Positions 1-11,100 of a stretch of DNA of 64,000 bases are shown piece by piece (position 1 is the first letter of the stretch; each line of letters opens with the position of its first letter). The notes beneath the pieces are model-generated. The model made no database searches. It had not been told where the DNA came from and saw only the letters and a program-made list of their open reading frames with translations. The position numbers were made by a program, and so were the translations under genes. The DNA is taken from contig OZ026843.1 of the NCBI GenBank assembly GCA_964023205.1, positions 6,929,029 through 6,993,028 on the forward strand, written 5' to 3'. This DNA comes from Lutraria lutraria (Eukaryota; Mollusca; Bivalvia; Venerida; Mactridae).

Positions 1-346
1 AAATAGTTCTCAAACAAGCAGAGTAAATAGTTCTCAAACAAACAGAGAAAATAGTTCTTAAATAAGCAGAGTATAGTTCTCAAATAAGCAGAGTAAATAG
101 TTCTCAAATAAGCAGAGAAAATAGTTCTCAAACAAGCATAGTATGGTTCTCAAACAAGCAGAGCAAAAAGTTCTCAAACAAACAGAGAAAATAGTTCTCA
201 AATAAGCAGAGTATGGTTCTCAAACAAGCAGAGCAAATAGTTCTCAAACAAGCAGAGCAAACAGTTCTCAAACAAGCAGAAATTATAGTTATTAAAGAAG
301 CAAAGCAAATAATTATCAAACAAGCAGTAGGCAAACATGCAGTATT
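1..346. repeat. Minisatellite, 22-24 bp unit
   Basis: About 14 head-to-tail copies of a 22-24 bp unit with core TAGTTCTCAAACAAGCAGAG. Copies vary at a few positions (AAACAAGC, AAATAAGC or AAACAAAC) and the last copies are degenerate. Because 24 is a multiple of three, the minus strand reads as a short repetitive cysteine- and leucine-rich peptide, which is a by-product of the repeat. It lies three-prime of the last exon I can see of the minus-strand coiled-coil gene, so it is either intronic or downstream of that gene. The array continues off the left edge. Confidence 0.9.
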
Positions 347-535
347 GGAAATTAATTTATCAATAAAGCATATACTGTAATAATTCTAGATAGCATGAAC
401 ATTCAGTAACAAAATCGAAATAATATATGTCCTCTTTTACACCAAGGAAAAAGATGCCATTCAAATCTTAACAATTCCTGAGATAGCATGCATAAATTTT
501 TGCTCTGCCATGCTTAGTTAGCAAAAACATTTTAC

Positions 536-3500
536 TCGAGTAGTCAATCGACGAATCTTTCTCCTATTACTACTAATACGACTGGAACTTGAAGCTCGTA
601 CCTAAAATGATTGGCAGAATAAATAATATATTTACCAATATCAATATTACTATTAATTTATTAGCACAGTATGTCATGATTTCAACCCTGTTGAATCATG
701 GCCAGATTATTACATTAGGTCTCAGTTTCACATAAACTTACCCTTTCTTGTAATTGTTCAATACCAGCACCCCCATTTTCAATTGTATCAAGCTACAGAA
801 AATATAAACACATTAGTTAGGCATAAAAAATGTTTGTTTCTGGTATCATAAATAGAGTACGTAGGTCCGGGAATTTTTTTATGTGAAAAGGTAAAAATAG
901 TGAGAATGTGGATGAGCTGTTCCTCGAGCCTAATAAAAAGACTATAATGTCACTAGGAAAAGTTAGAGTATGTCGGGTGATCAGAAACCAAAAAAAAATT
1001 TAAAGGCCTTAAGTGAACAAGAAACAATACACTGGATGGTCAAAGGAATGAAACTTGTAAATTGTTATCTATGATAATCAAAACATACATGTAGCATGGC
1101 GTTGACCATGAATGAAAGTATGCCGAATTAATTGATTTTATATTTCTGAACAAACTGATAAAAAATACCAAAGTAATTGTGAGGACAATTTCTTCCTACA
1201 TTATCTTATCATTCAACATGGATATGGATTCAGTTTTGGACTAAGCATTTTGTAGGACAGTCAAAGCAATGAATGATGTTGGTACATGTGACTTTAGGTT
1301 GCTACATGAACAAAGTACATCATTTATGGATATTGTAGACTAAATTAAACCTCTGATTTAAGTCCAAGCATGCAATAAGGCCAAACTTTTGTTCGGGCTA
1401 AGTTAATATAGGTTTGATTGTATTGGGGAAATAGATCAATACAATATAAATAGTCAAGTTAAGTTAAAAAGTTATTCTCTGGACCTGTCTTCTAACTTGA
1501 AGGTAGATGGTTCAAATCCTACATTGGAAAATACTGAGCAACATTCTCCAAATCAAGCTCATGTACCAGTTTGAAATGCTCAAAGAGGTCACTAACTTCT
1601 TATTTTTCTAAAGTAAAAAGGCATTTACAGCAGTGATGTATATATTCATTTCATTTAAATTTATTTCTAAGAACAGTCCATGTTTCATTAGAATTTAAAA
1701 AAACAGCATTAATAGTATAGTGCATGTGAATACAAATTCTCTAAGAATCAAAGTAGGCAGCCTTTAAATATGTTAAATTTGAATTGCAATATGACATTAA
1801 AAGATAAAAGCTTAGATAAAAAAGAACACTCATAAGCCACATGTTTAAACTATCAATTATCAAACTCAAGCATGACAGTGTTAATCTTACGTACCCTTCG
1901 TTCAAGAGTTCTTACTCTCGATGTTAGACTTCCAATAAGAGTAGCTACTTCCCCTGTAGATTGCAGATTTGTTAAACCATTTTCAATATCGCTCAGTCTT
2001 GAGTCAACATTTGTAGGGATCTGGAAGCAAATTTATTGATATCAATATAGCCAACTTTTAAATATACTTATTGAGGACAAAAGACTTTGCCAGATTATTT
2101 TCATACTAGTAAAGCTATGTCTCTGTCTTTAGCTTACCCGGTACTTTATTTATAGTAAATACTTTTCAATGGTACCTGTTTTTTTCCCTTCTATAGCAGT
2201 GACTGTTAACAGGCGTCTTTCCCTTAGGAAATTCTTAAAAGTCTTTCCCAAAAAATTCAATTTACATCAGGGTTTTTCTTCCCCTTTAGCAAAAATTATG
2301 TGTTATAAATAACTTATTTTCCCCCAAATTTATACAAAAGGCCCCTTTCCTACCAGTGAAAAAAAGCCTTACGATGTATAATCTGACATAATGCTAATCG
2401 TCACCTTAACAGAAAAGGGCCTACCTGCACTTTCCATACTTCTCAGATAGGCCTTTTTAACCATTGGTTAAAACTGGAAAAAATCGGTTGCATTCCCCAA
2501 AGTTCAAAAATACATATTAAATAGACGGCCCCCTTGACCCCCAGCCAAATCTGCTACTTTCATTAGAAAATCAGTATCTTACCGTGGTCTGTAAGAGATC
2601 TATCCTATGACCCATTGTCAGGAATTGAACTTGAACTTGTCCTGTCGGCTGCAGGTTGTTCAATCTACCTTCAATTGTAGAAATCCGTGAATCAATGCTG
2701 GATGAAGCTGTTGGTGCTGTTTGTAACTGGTCAATGGCTAACTTATTGTCTTTCACCTGCGTAAATAAACACACAAATGTTTAGAACTGTTAAGATTATA
2801 ATAATTTACCCAGCAAATCCTTTTTGGGAAAGTGGCATGGGGGAATATATTATCGGTAGATGGCAGAAATTTTATTAACGAAAAAAAAATATCAATAAAA
2901 CAAAAATTTGTACAAGTTAGATGCCAATGGCCATTGAACAATTCAATAAAACCTCTATGTCCATAGTCGATGTGTTTGCATGAGGAATCAATTAATTCTA
3001 TTCTTTTCTGTTTATGCCACGCAGTTGCGACAGGTTTTTGATTTTTTCAAAATTCAATATTTAACTAGAGCATTCAGGATGTAATTGGGGGAAAATCTAT
3101 ATTTCTTCATTAGGAGACAGAGGCCGAACTCTAGCCCCCAAAACAGCATAAGGTTTCACTTATACTTAAAATTTTATGTAGGCAATAAATTGCTTTTTGC
3201 ATAATCTTAGCATTTTTAAATGAGGAAAGGCAGGATGATAATAAATCATCCCATTTGAATGAAAATTAAGACCAAAATCTACTCTTCAACAATACAATAC
3301 AAAACTCAATGCAGGTAAAAACAAAATTCAATTTTGCATAATTTTTGGTAAAATTTAACATTGATACAATTGTAACATATCACATAAATCGACCCTTAAA
3401 TAGCAATTAGCAGTTGTCTGAAGGATGTTTCATCCAGTTTTATATTTCTTATTAAGTACTAAATCTATAATTGGCAATTAATTGTAGACAAGGGTATTTG

Positions 3501-5690
3501 CTAGTATCATAAATACATGAATTGTAATCAATACTAAGTTACTTCAGATTATCAAGGGTGTAATTAAATAATTAGCCAAGTTTATTGACATCAATTCAGG
3601 CACAGTTAAACTACAATCTTTGTGGGAGATAATCATATTAAACACTGCATACATTACATCTATAGCATTAACTTCGACATCACCATATTATAATGTATGT
3701 AAAATTTCCATACAGTTATATCTTCACTGGATGACACTAGATGTAGTAATATCAACTACACTCAAACCCACTTATAAACTGCAAGCTGGTATTATTGAAT
3801 ATAAACTGGTTGTTAAAGTTTAAATTAAAAATTAGTATAGTACACATTTCATGTGGGTAAACGTGCAAGAGTATATGCAATCAAATAGTGTAAAATTACA
3901 GGTAATTGAATGAAATTATTGTGTGTGCAAGCTTTCTTTAAGTCTATGTATTTTTATTGAATCATTCATATTTCACGTATTTTTAAATACAAAACAAATT
4001 TTAATGCATACTTATCCTCAAAATGACGTTTTACTCTGTTGACAATTGTAAGTTATGCATGATGAGTGTATAATACGGATATTATAAGATGCACCGTTAT
4101 TTGGATAACACCGGTAAACGGGGTACTGACTAGTGACTATATCATTTACGTCTGATGTATTACATTGTTGGAAATGAGCATGGAAGATTTTCTCATGGCA
4201 ATTAAAAGTTATTATGTGTAGTTTTCAAGTTAATTACAATACAATGTAACTTAATACAAGGGAATAAGTTTGCAAAATTGACAAGAAAATATGGCCTCGT
4301 TCAGAAATGTTTTAACTTTAGTTTAGTCTTGCTCGGCAGACAGTCGCGATAACTTTCGATTTCAACAAAACGGTTTCCTTTTCAAGACTTTAAATGTTTT
4401 AAAATGCCAACATTGTCTTATTTCCGGAACCAATATGTGTATATTGATCCCAGTTTATCTTAAGATTTGAAACTATGCCGCCATAGTAAATGTTTAGCAT
4501 AGAAGGGAAACAACTCCTTCAAACAAATGCTAAAACCCGCAACCCGAGCCGATACCGTCCTAGGTACTTCCAGACTAACCGTACTTTGTGCCGTGAAAGA
4601 ATACTGTTCACGACTTCACATGATAAAGTCCTAAACACCAAAAAAGATGCGCAAAAATGCTTCCGTAATTAACCGCTAACCACTCAAAGGAGTATGTGAA
4701 GTAAATGATTTCAATAAATGTGATATAGAAAATTTCCGGCCTCGGAAAAACAATGGCATAGAGTATTAAGAGTCCAAAACAATGGAATTTCTACCATTAC
4801 GCATTCTTTCTTTAAAAAGAACAACATTTTACATTCTTTAAAATACCGCTACTTACTGTTTGGGTGATCACAGCTAAATTGTCACCGTTCACGTTAATGA
4901 AGCCTCCGTTTGTGGCTTGAAAAGTGATGTTATGGTTTGTGCCCGTTCGGAACATAAGATGTCCATTCTGTGTCGTTATTCGCGGCCTGTAAAAATAAAC
5001 AAGATTGGAAAGTTCATTGTCAAGATCATCATTCCCTTTTACAAACGCGAATTCAACATTTTTTCAAAGCAGGGATGCTATAATACATCCCTGTTCAAAG
5101 TAATCTTAATTTGTGTTCACGTTCTTTGTTGACTAAAACATCGTCCGTTTTTTTCTCAGGAATGTTAATATAAAAAAAATATGCTTATGTGTATTTTATG
5201 AGACATATAGCAAATGCATGAGTTACATCATGGCATTATTCGAGCTTAACATAAATTATCATTTTGAAATTGGGTCTTGATTTTATTAATTTGCAATCTT
5301 ACAAGTGTCTGATAATAGGGTGGAGCCACCGCAAAGTAGTATACATGTCGATCGTGTAAAAGCAGGCGTACCTAATTTTTTAATGATATGATTAATTCCA
5401 AACTTATCCTTTCTCTCAATTCATTCATTATTTTTTACCATAGGGTTATTACCAATCGTTAAAAATCTGTACTGTACTGGACCGACAACAAAAATGTAAG
5501 ATGTTGCCATCATCTAGATAACAACAGAACGAATATGTCTTAAAATCTATAATTTATAAATATAAGAAAAAAATACTCACAGTTCAGGTTGAATTTGTCG
5601 TTTATTCCGAGTATTTTGGGAAGTTACCTTAATCAACGTAAATAATATATAAATAAGAAACAAAAACGAAAATAAGGGGCGGTTCCCCAT
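536..5690 (-). CDS. Secreted coiled-coil protein, five-prime exons (gene continues off left edge)
   Basis: I assembled six exons, each with AG acceptor and GT donor: 5581-5690 (ATG at 5690), 4857-4986, 2583-2756, 1895-2020, 742-792 and 536-601. Exon 1 ends with two bases of a codon and exon 2 supplies the third; all later junctions are phase 0. Exon 1 gives a hydrophobic signal peptide (MGNRPLFSFLFLIYILFTLI) followed by RNKR, a furin-like cleavage site. Exon 2 gives a 43-residue beta-type segment starting PRITTQNGHLMF. Exons 3, 4 and 6 carry a repeated coiled-coil motif (IDSRISTIEGRLNNLQ; VDSRLSDIENGLTNLQ; SSRISSNRRKIRRL), and exon 5 (LDTIENGGAGIEQLQER) is similar. This predicts a secreted, oligomerising extracellular protein. 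The C-terminal domain, which would name the family, lies beyond the window. Further exons in the 2.1-kb intron 2757-4856 cannot be excluded. The family is not recognised. Confidence 0.8.
802..1894. other. Intron with no further feature seen
   Basis: AT-rich intron between coiled-coil exons of the minus-strand gene. A tRNA box-B-like string (GGTTCAAATCC, near 1509) occurs but has no convincing box A or SINE body around it. I see no exon with good splice sites and an open frame. Confidence 0.5.
2757..4856. other. Large AT-rich intron
   Basis: The 2.1-kb intron between exon 2 (signal side) and exon 3 of the minus-strand coiled-coil gene. It contains only short incidental open frames on both strands. 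No repeat structure or exon is convincing to me. Confidence 0.5.
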
Positions 5691-6309
5691 GGCCGACTGT
5701 AATGCGACGTTCAACGTTTGGGTTTAGTCCATCATGTTTCGTAAAGAGTTGATCAATTAACTTTGGATGAGTGCATTATATGCAATGGGTGTATCATACG
5801 AAAGACCATTAATTAAATCATTTCGAATTAGTTAAACATACGTGATGATTATGCAATTTAACCTTTAAATGAGAAGATATTTAGAAAGATTTCTGATTTT
5901 AAATTGATTTTGAACACTTCGCAAATCCGTAGATATTTTCTTACATATGACATCCCTTTAATTAGCGACTCTTCATGGACTGGTCCGATTTAATTAACTA
6001 GTCAAAAAGGACCCGTCGCGGACTGGAACGACGCAAATGTTTAGCATACAGGGCTGATTGTGTAACGCATTTATATGGTACTTCAATATTGACCTTGTTT
6101 ACTGGAGATGAGATATATGGTGGAAAAGGTGGTACATGGTGTTATAGATAAATTAGCACCAATTATATACTTGTGGTTAGGAAGTACGGTAGGTGGTGTG
6201 GTGTAATGGACAGGAGATACGTCACTGGACTATAAGATACTGATAAAGGAACCGTCGAGAAAAGGTTCCCCCCGCCTGAAGTAAAACAGTCCTGATATTA
6301 TTATTACAG

Positions 6310-6365
6310 CGAAACCTCTCCTATCCGGACCACTCTATTCCACACCCCTTTTATCCGGTAATAAC
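6310..6365 (+). mobile_element. Possible pogo/Tigger-like transposon end fragment
   Basis: The sequence TACAGCGAAACCTCTCCTAT, followed by CCGGACC, resembles terminal repeats of pogo/Tigger-type (Tc1/mariner superfamily) elements, which start CAG after a TA target and often carry AACCTC and TATCCGG strings. ATCCGG recurs at 6354-6359. No matching opposite end is seen. It lies about 120 bp upstream of the candidate start at 6482. This is family pattern recognition only. Confidence 0.35.
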
Positions 6366-6481
6366 GTACATAAAATCGAACAGAGTTGTCGACTCAATTT
6401 TTTTATTATTAAATACACTTTTGTCTATAAAAGTGCATTAGAGATTTGATAGTTGTCAGAATCTTTTTCTAATTGATAAAC

Positions 6482-7958
6482 ATGGAGGTTGAAACTCAGA
6501 AATTTGAGCTTGCAAGGATACCAATCTCACGTTTACAAAACCCAATTTTCTCACCATATGCACTGACAGGACATGTAAGTGAAATTGCTCATATATACAA
6601 GAAAAGCGAGAATACACATAGATAAGGCCTCGAATTTGATTACTATTTAGATAAATTAAAGTTATTTATCGTACACGTAAACTTCATGTGGAGACACACA
6701 ATGCACACAATTCATTGTACGTTGTAAAGGCGTACATAATTATTATGATACATGTAATCTACAACTATTAGGTAGATCTATAGGCTCCTTTACTTACAAG
6801 CTTCCAGTTCATACTAGTCAGAAGGCTCAGCAACAAGTTGATACATATGTAGACCTTGGCCTGCTTTTGTTTTACTAGGATAGAATTTCGACTTCATGAT
6901 CTATGCTCAGACTATGCAGTTTTGATACGTGTATACATATGTATATCTGAACTTACTAGCAGTAATTATCGCCGATATAATACCATGAATCCATCGACAA
7001 TGTGAAGGACCAACACCATCACTCAACGATAATATTTCTAAATATCGCCATCTGCATTAGATTATGAATATATAATTGTGAGAAATGAAGTTTATACATG
7101 TACATGCATATTAGCCGGTATACTAGCGGTATGATTCCACAGTAGGCATTCGTTGAGTGATGGTGTTGGCTCTATCACATTGCCGATGGCGCCAGCAGCT
7201 TGTCGATGGCTCAATCACGTTTGTAGGCCTACACATATTTCGTTTTAAACCGACCTTTGTGAACTATTTTTTGTGTTGAGGCAAAGGGGAGGTTGGGACA
7301 ATGTTGCATGCACGATTCGGTGGGTCAACATCCACTTCACGAAAGAGAAATCACCCCAGATGTGTCTCCTCGTGAAAGAAAACGATTGAGTTGATAATTT
7401 GTAAAAGTTTCGGCAATGTCATTTTGGGGGTACTTCTTGTCGAAAATGCATGCAAAATGACGAGAAAACTTTTCTAGGTGGCATATAGCATCTAGATTTC
7501 CCTGTTTAAGCTTGAAATTGCTCGATGACTCTATAACGGATGTATCGATGGCTCATATTTAACAGATCACAGAAATGTGAACGAGCCACCGTTTAGTAGG
7601 AGTGTAAGAGCGTAGTGGGGCCGCCGTAAGGTGGGCATATCAGCGCAGTAAGGTCTCATACAACGCAAACTTGCATGGAGATTGTACGGCGTTCTATGAG
7701 ATGTCTCTGCATCTCAGCTGTGCTTATATAAATGCAAATGCGCTGAGAAAGCGCAGTGCACGCAGCGGAAGCGCGACCTCTCTCACGACACTCTAGAAAA
7801 TTTGACAACGTCGTACCAAGGCAGTGGAAACGCGGCATAGTGTGACAGCCTGACAGGGGTAGCTATGGGGTATATTTTTCTTTTAGGTAGAACTTCTAGG
7901 TCCGCCTTTGAAACTAGACCTAAGACATTTTCAAATATGGATACATGTATTTGTATTT
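6482..7958 (+). CDS. Possible small two-exon gene, unrecognised
   Basis: ATG at 6482 has a good start context (AAC before, G after) and opens a 31-codon frame (MEVETQKFELARIPISRL and on) that ends exactly at a consensus GTAAGT donor after 6574. The only phase-compatible acceptor I noticed nearby is TTTTCTTTTAG at about 7885. It opens 25 codons (VELLGPPLKLDLRHFQIW and on) before a TAA. The joined product would be only about 56 residues, which is why I hold this loosely: the first exon looks better than the second, and the true second exon may be elsewhere. It is head-to-head with the coiled-coil gene, about 790 bp from its start codon. No function can be assigned. Confidence 0.3.
6991..7189. 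mobile_element. MITE-like inverted-repeat element, about 200 bp
   Basis: Arms of about 39 bp at 6991-7029 and 7150-7189 are inverted copies of each other sharing CCAACACCATCACTCAACGA, with a CAATGTGA block on the outer side. They enclose about 120 bp of AT-rich sequence without coding potential. The arms differ by a few substitutions and one indel. Size and structure fit a non-autonomous foldback or MITE element; the superfamily is not assigned. Confidence 0.75.
7560..7850. repeat. GC-richer degenerate dispersed repeat
   Basis: A GC-richer island with recurring phrases such as GCGTAGTG, GCGCAGTAAGG and GTCGTACCAAGGCAGTGG. It resembles the GCGTAGTG, GCAGTGAGAACC and GACGTTG phrases inside the 1.7-kb inverted-repeat arms near 24.7 and 29.9 kb. 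I take it as a diverged relative of that repeat family. The short minus-strand open frame here (7656-7838) is incidental. Confidence 0.35.
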
Positions 7959-8086
7959 AATTAACGTATCATTTTAAACATGTAAAACTGCACATGAAAT
8001 GAAATTTCAAACACTGTTAATTTGCGCCTCAAACCAAGAAATATAAATCCGTCGGTGTATTTTTTATCATTCAGTATTACATATCA

Positions 8087-8131
8087 TGACGTCATTGTCC
8101 GCGAAAGTATTCATGCATGTAAATGACGTCA
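8087..8131. promoter_or_regulatory. Paired perfect CRE sites at the start of the membrane-protein gene
   Basis: Two full palindromic cAMP-response elements, TGACGTCA, at 8087-8094 and 8124-8131, each embedded in the 10-bp palindrome ATGACGTCAT. They are 37 bp apart and end 14 bp before the predicted start codon at 8145. The start itself lies in AAAAATGGCGACG, which resembles a YY1-type core-promoter element. Full CREs are known CREB/ATF sites; regulation by that pathway is an inference. Confidence 0.65.
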
Positions 8132-8144
8132 TGAATTATTAAAA

Positions 8145-11100
8145 ATGGCGACGCCCGTAAGTTTGGAATTTTTCAACCAAAGGTAACATACTTCGTCAAG
8201 TAAAGGTAGAATAACTTGAAATAATATAAATACATATCGTTAACTGGATTAATTATCTTTTTTTTCATTTGAATTATTTTGGTGTAAAATGAACACATGT
8301 AATTTGGACGTTATAGATGACGATGTCAATTTTTAATGCATCACTTAGTTTTTATAATTTTATAATGTTGTTAGATCTAAGTAGATCTATTGGCTATATA
8401 TAGATCTCTTTCAGAAAAAAAAACAAGTAAAGCTTAGAATCTTTGAAATTTACAAATTCTAGAAACATCAAAAACCGTTTGTAGACCGATTTATAAAAGA
8501 GGCTTGGGGAGCTTTTTGGTGTTATATGGATAATGTTCGAAGACCTGTGCTAGGCACAAGGCGTCAACACATCTAACACGAAAAGGCCATAAAACAGGTT
8601 AACACATACATGTATAGATCTATATAGGCTAAAAGAGATTCAGTTGATTCGAATTAAGTACCACTTAAAATACAAAATAACCCGAGTTCAAAAAAATACA
8701 CAGAATAGAGAAAGAAAAATCACAAGTAGAATCCACGAACCCAGGATTGAATTTAAGACAACAGCGTTCTATACACACGGACTGAATGTTGTTAAAAGAC
8801 TGAGTTTCAACATCGAGGATTTCGGATATATCATATAAATATGTAAGTCTCATCATCTGACATCTTCAGTAATCGCATCCCTCATTTTGAGTATTCTCGC
8901 GATGTATTCCCAAACGAGTGATCAATCCCACAGAGAAAAGTGAGTGCCATCGTTAATTATGCTATAAAGAATTTAGAACATGAAATTGTATTTAAGGCCA
9001 TATGATTATAGATTATAAATCCTTTTTATGTGCATTTAGTGCTGAAGAAATATGTAAAACAATATAAAAATCGAGTTTTGGTAGTATTGACTGTTAATAT
9101 ACCAGTGTACTATGATAATGTAAAATGAATGGAATGCTAAATACTTTAAATTATCATGGTTTTATTCTTCAGACTAATATCATGTATTAATAATGAAAAA
9201 ATTAGTTATGTTTAATGATATTTGTTTCACCAAATTTAGTTTCATGTGAGTCGCACTGAGAAAAAAGGGTCCCAGCATTTATTATGACAGATTTCTCTAC
9301 ATATAAAGTAATAAGTGTAAATATACATGTAAAGCAATATTTTCTATTAGATTTAACTATATCGACAAGTATAGAAGTTGTATTTGCAGTGGGATCAACT
9401 CATGTGGGACTTATTTTCCCGATGGGATTCTTGTTTTAGTATCAGAGAAAATTATTGTGGTTTGAGCCCCAGCCACCCCTTCAGGTTCTTACGGCGCAGA
9501 ACATTTTAGGAATATGGTATACATCTCGGGTACCATACATGAGCTGCACTAAATGTATTATATCCATGCTATCTGCTAAATGCTACCCGGCCAAAACACA
9601 GGCAGTTGTAATAGACCTGCAATGAAAAGATTGTAATAAATTCTATAAAAAAAATCGACATTGTTCGCCTTCACAAAACGCAAAATTATAAAACAATGTG
9701 GACGAATTCTTTAAAACAAATTCCGATCCATTCTAGATATATATAATCTAATAAAAAACTCTAGAATTTGAAATTTGGAATAAGATTATTTTAATATTCT
9801 ATTCGTGAAAATGCTAGACTGATTTTAAGTTTCGAACTTGCCTATCAATAGAAACTGGTTATCGGCGAAATTAATAGAAAGAAAAGCCAAAAAATGTAAT
9901 TTGAATGAAATCGGAGATAAAGATAAAACTATATCAGTTTGGAACCGATGGATTCGGAAAATTGTTGGCTGGAACATGGGTTACATGAAAAAATCGAAAC
10001 ATTTAAACTTTCGACGAAAAAAGTCGAAACATACGATTTACCTTCGACCTCCTGGGCGCCACTATTGTAACGCGATCAAAACAATGTATCACGTGATTAT
10101 AGGCCTTGGTTAGTTTGTGCTTAAATTGTCAGCGTCCGTTTCAAGTGTGGGCAAAGTCGATCAATTAGAGTCAAATTGTTTGTCACAATGCCACAGGGAG
10201 AGGATTTGTAAGAATATACAAAAAAACAAGAGCTTCCGGGTGGCATCAGTACTACTCACCTCAATTGTCACAGGACAACACAAAGAAAACAGAACGTCAC
10301 GTTAAATACCATATAAATATCACATTTCTGAGAGGGCGTTATTAAAAATTGTTACGCGCATCATTTCTGTGCATGTGTTATTTAAATATTACAATGTGTT
10401 ATTGAAAAATATTGCCCGTTCAGGCATCTATAGGCGACTTAACTTTGGATACAATAATAAAAATAAATAATGCATTTCTTGGTGTATTGGCATGGAACTG
10501 TCTGTAGCCAAAAACTGCAGTGCATTTAAAAAAAACAACAGAAATAACAGATTAAATATAGCTGAAAATTAATATCCCGTATATATTACATTGTATAATA
10601 AACTCGAAATTCAGCAAAAAAAGTGGAGGCTGCAGACATTATTGAGATCACAAAGGTAAAATAAATAAAAGGGCTAAATGGCCTCCCCATACATCTAATA
10701 AAAACTCGATTAGCGTTAGGGAAAACACTTAAGTTCAAAATTATGAATTTAACCGAAATGGGTCCGAAAGTTTTAAAAAGTAAAATCAAATTATTACGAA
10801 AACAGTTGATTGAAATTTAAGATTTGTGTTTCAGCATGGACACGTGGCTTGTAATTGGGTCATCTGTTAGTCTGGCTGTATTCCTTCTGATATTGTAAGT
10901 ATATTTGTATTTGTAATATAACTACAATGTATATGTTGTATTATTGGAATAACTTCATTTAGTCAAAATACTAAGAATACTGTTAATTGCAAGCTTGGTA
11001 TTCTAAGACTTAAGTGCATGCCTACAGGCTACACATAGGGTAATCAAGTACTGAGAGGTCCGTAAGAGTGGACAGAGTTTGAAGTGAACTTAATATAATT

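Noticed and set aside
128..334. Minus-strand repetitive ACLRT / CLFEN peptide
   Set aside because: A 22-24 bp minisatellite read in frame; it has no splice or start support.
1440..1620. Possible tRNA-derived SINE near GGTTCAAATCC
   Set aside because: Box B alone; no box A at the right distance and no second copy in the window.
8145..8160. GTAAGT inside exon 1 of the membrane-protein gene as the splice donor
   Set aside because: Using it gives phase 0 and an immediate frame error with exon 2 (stop after 11 codons); the GTAACA donor after 8182 gives the correct phase and an NQS sequon.
9838..10305. Lysine-rich open frames in intron 1 of the membrane-protein gene
   Set aside because: No codon structure, splice sites or domain; AT-rich sequence gives such frames by chance.
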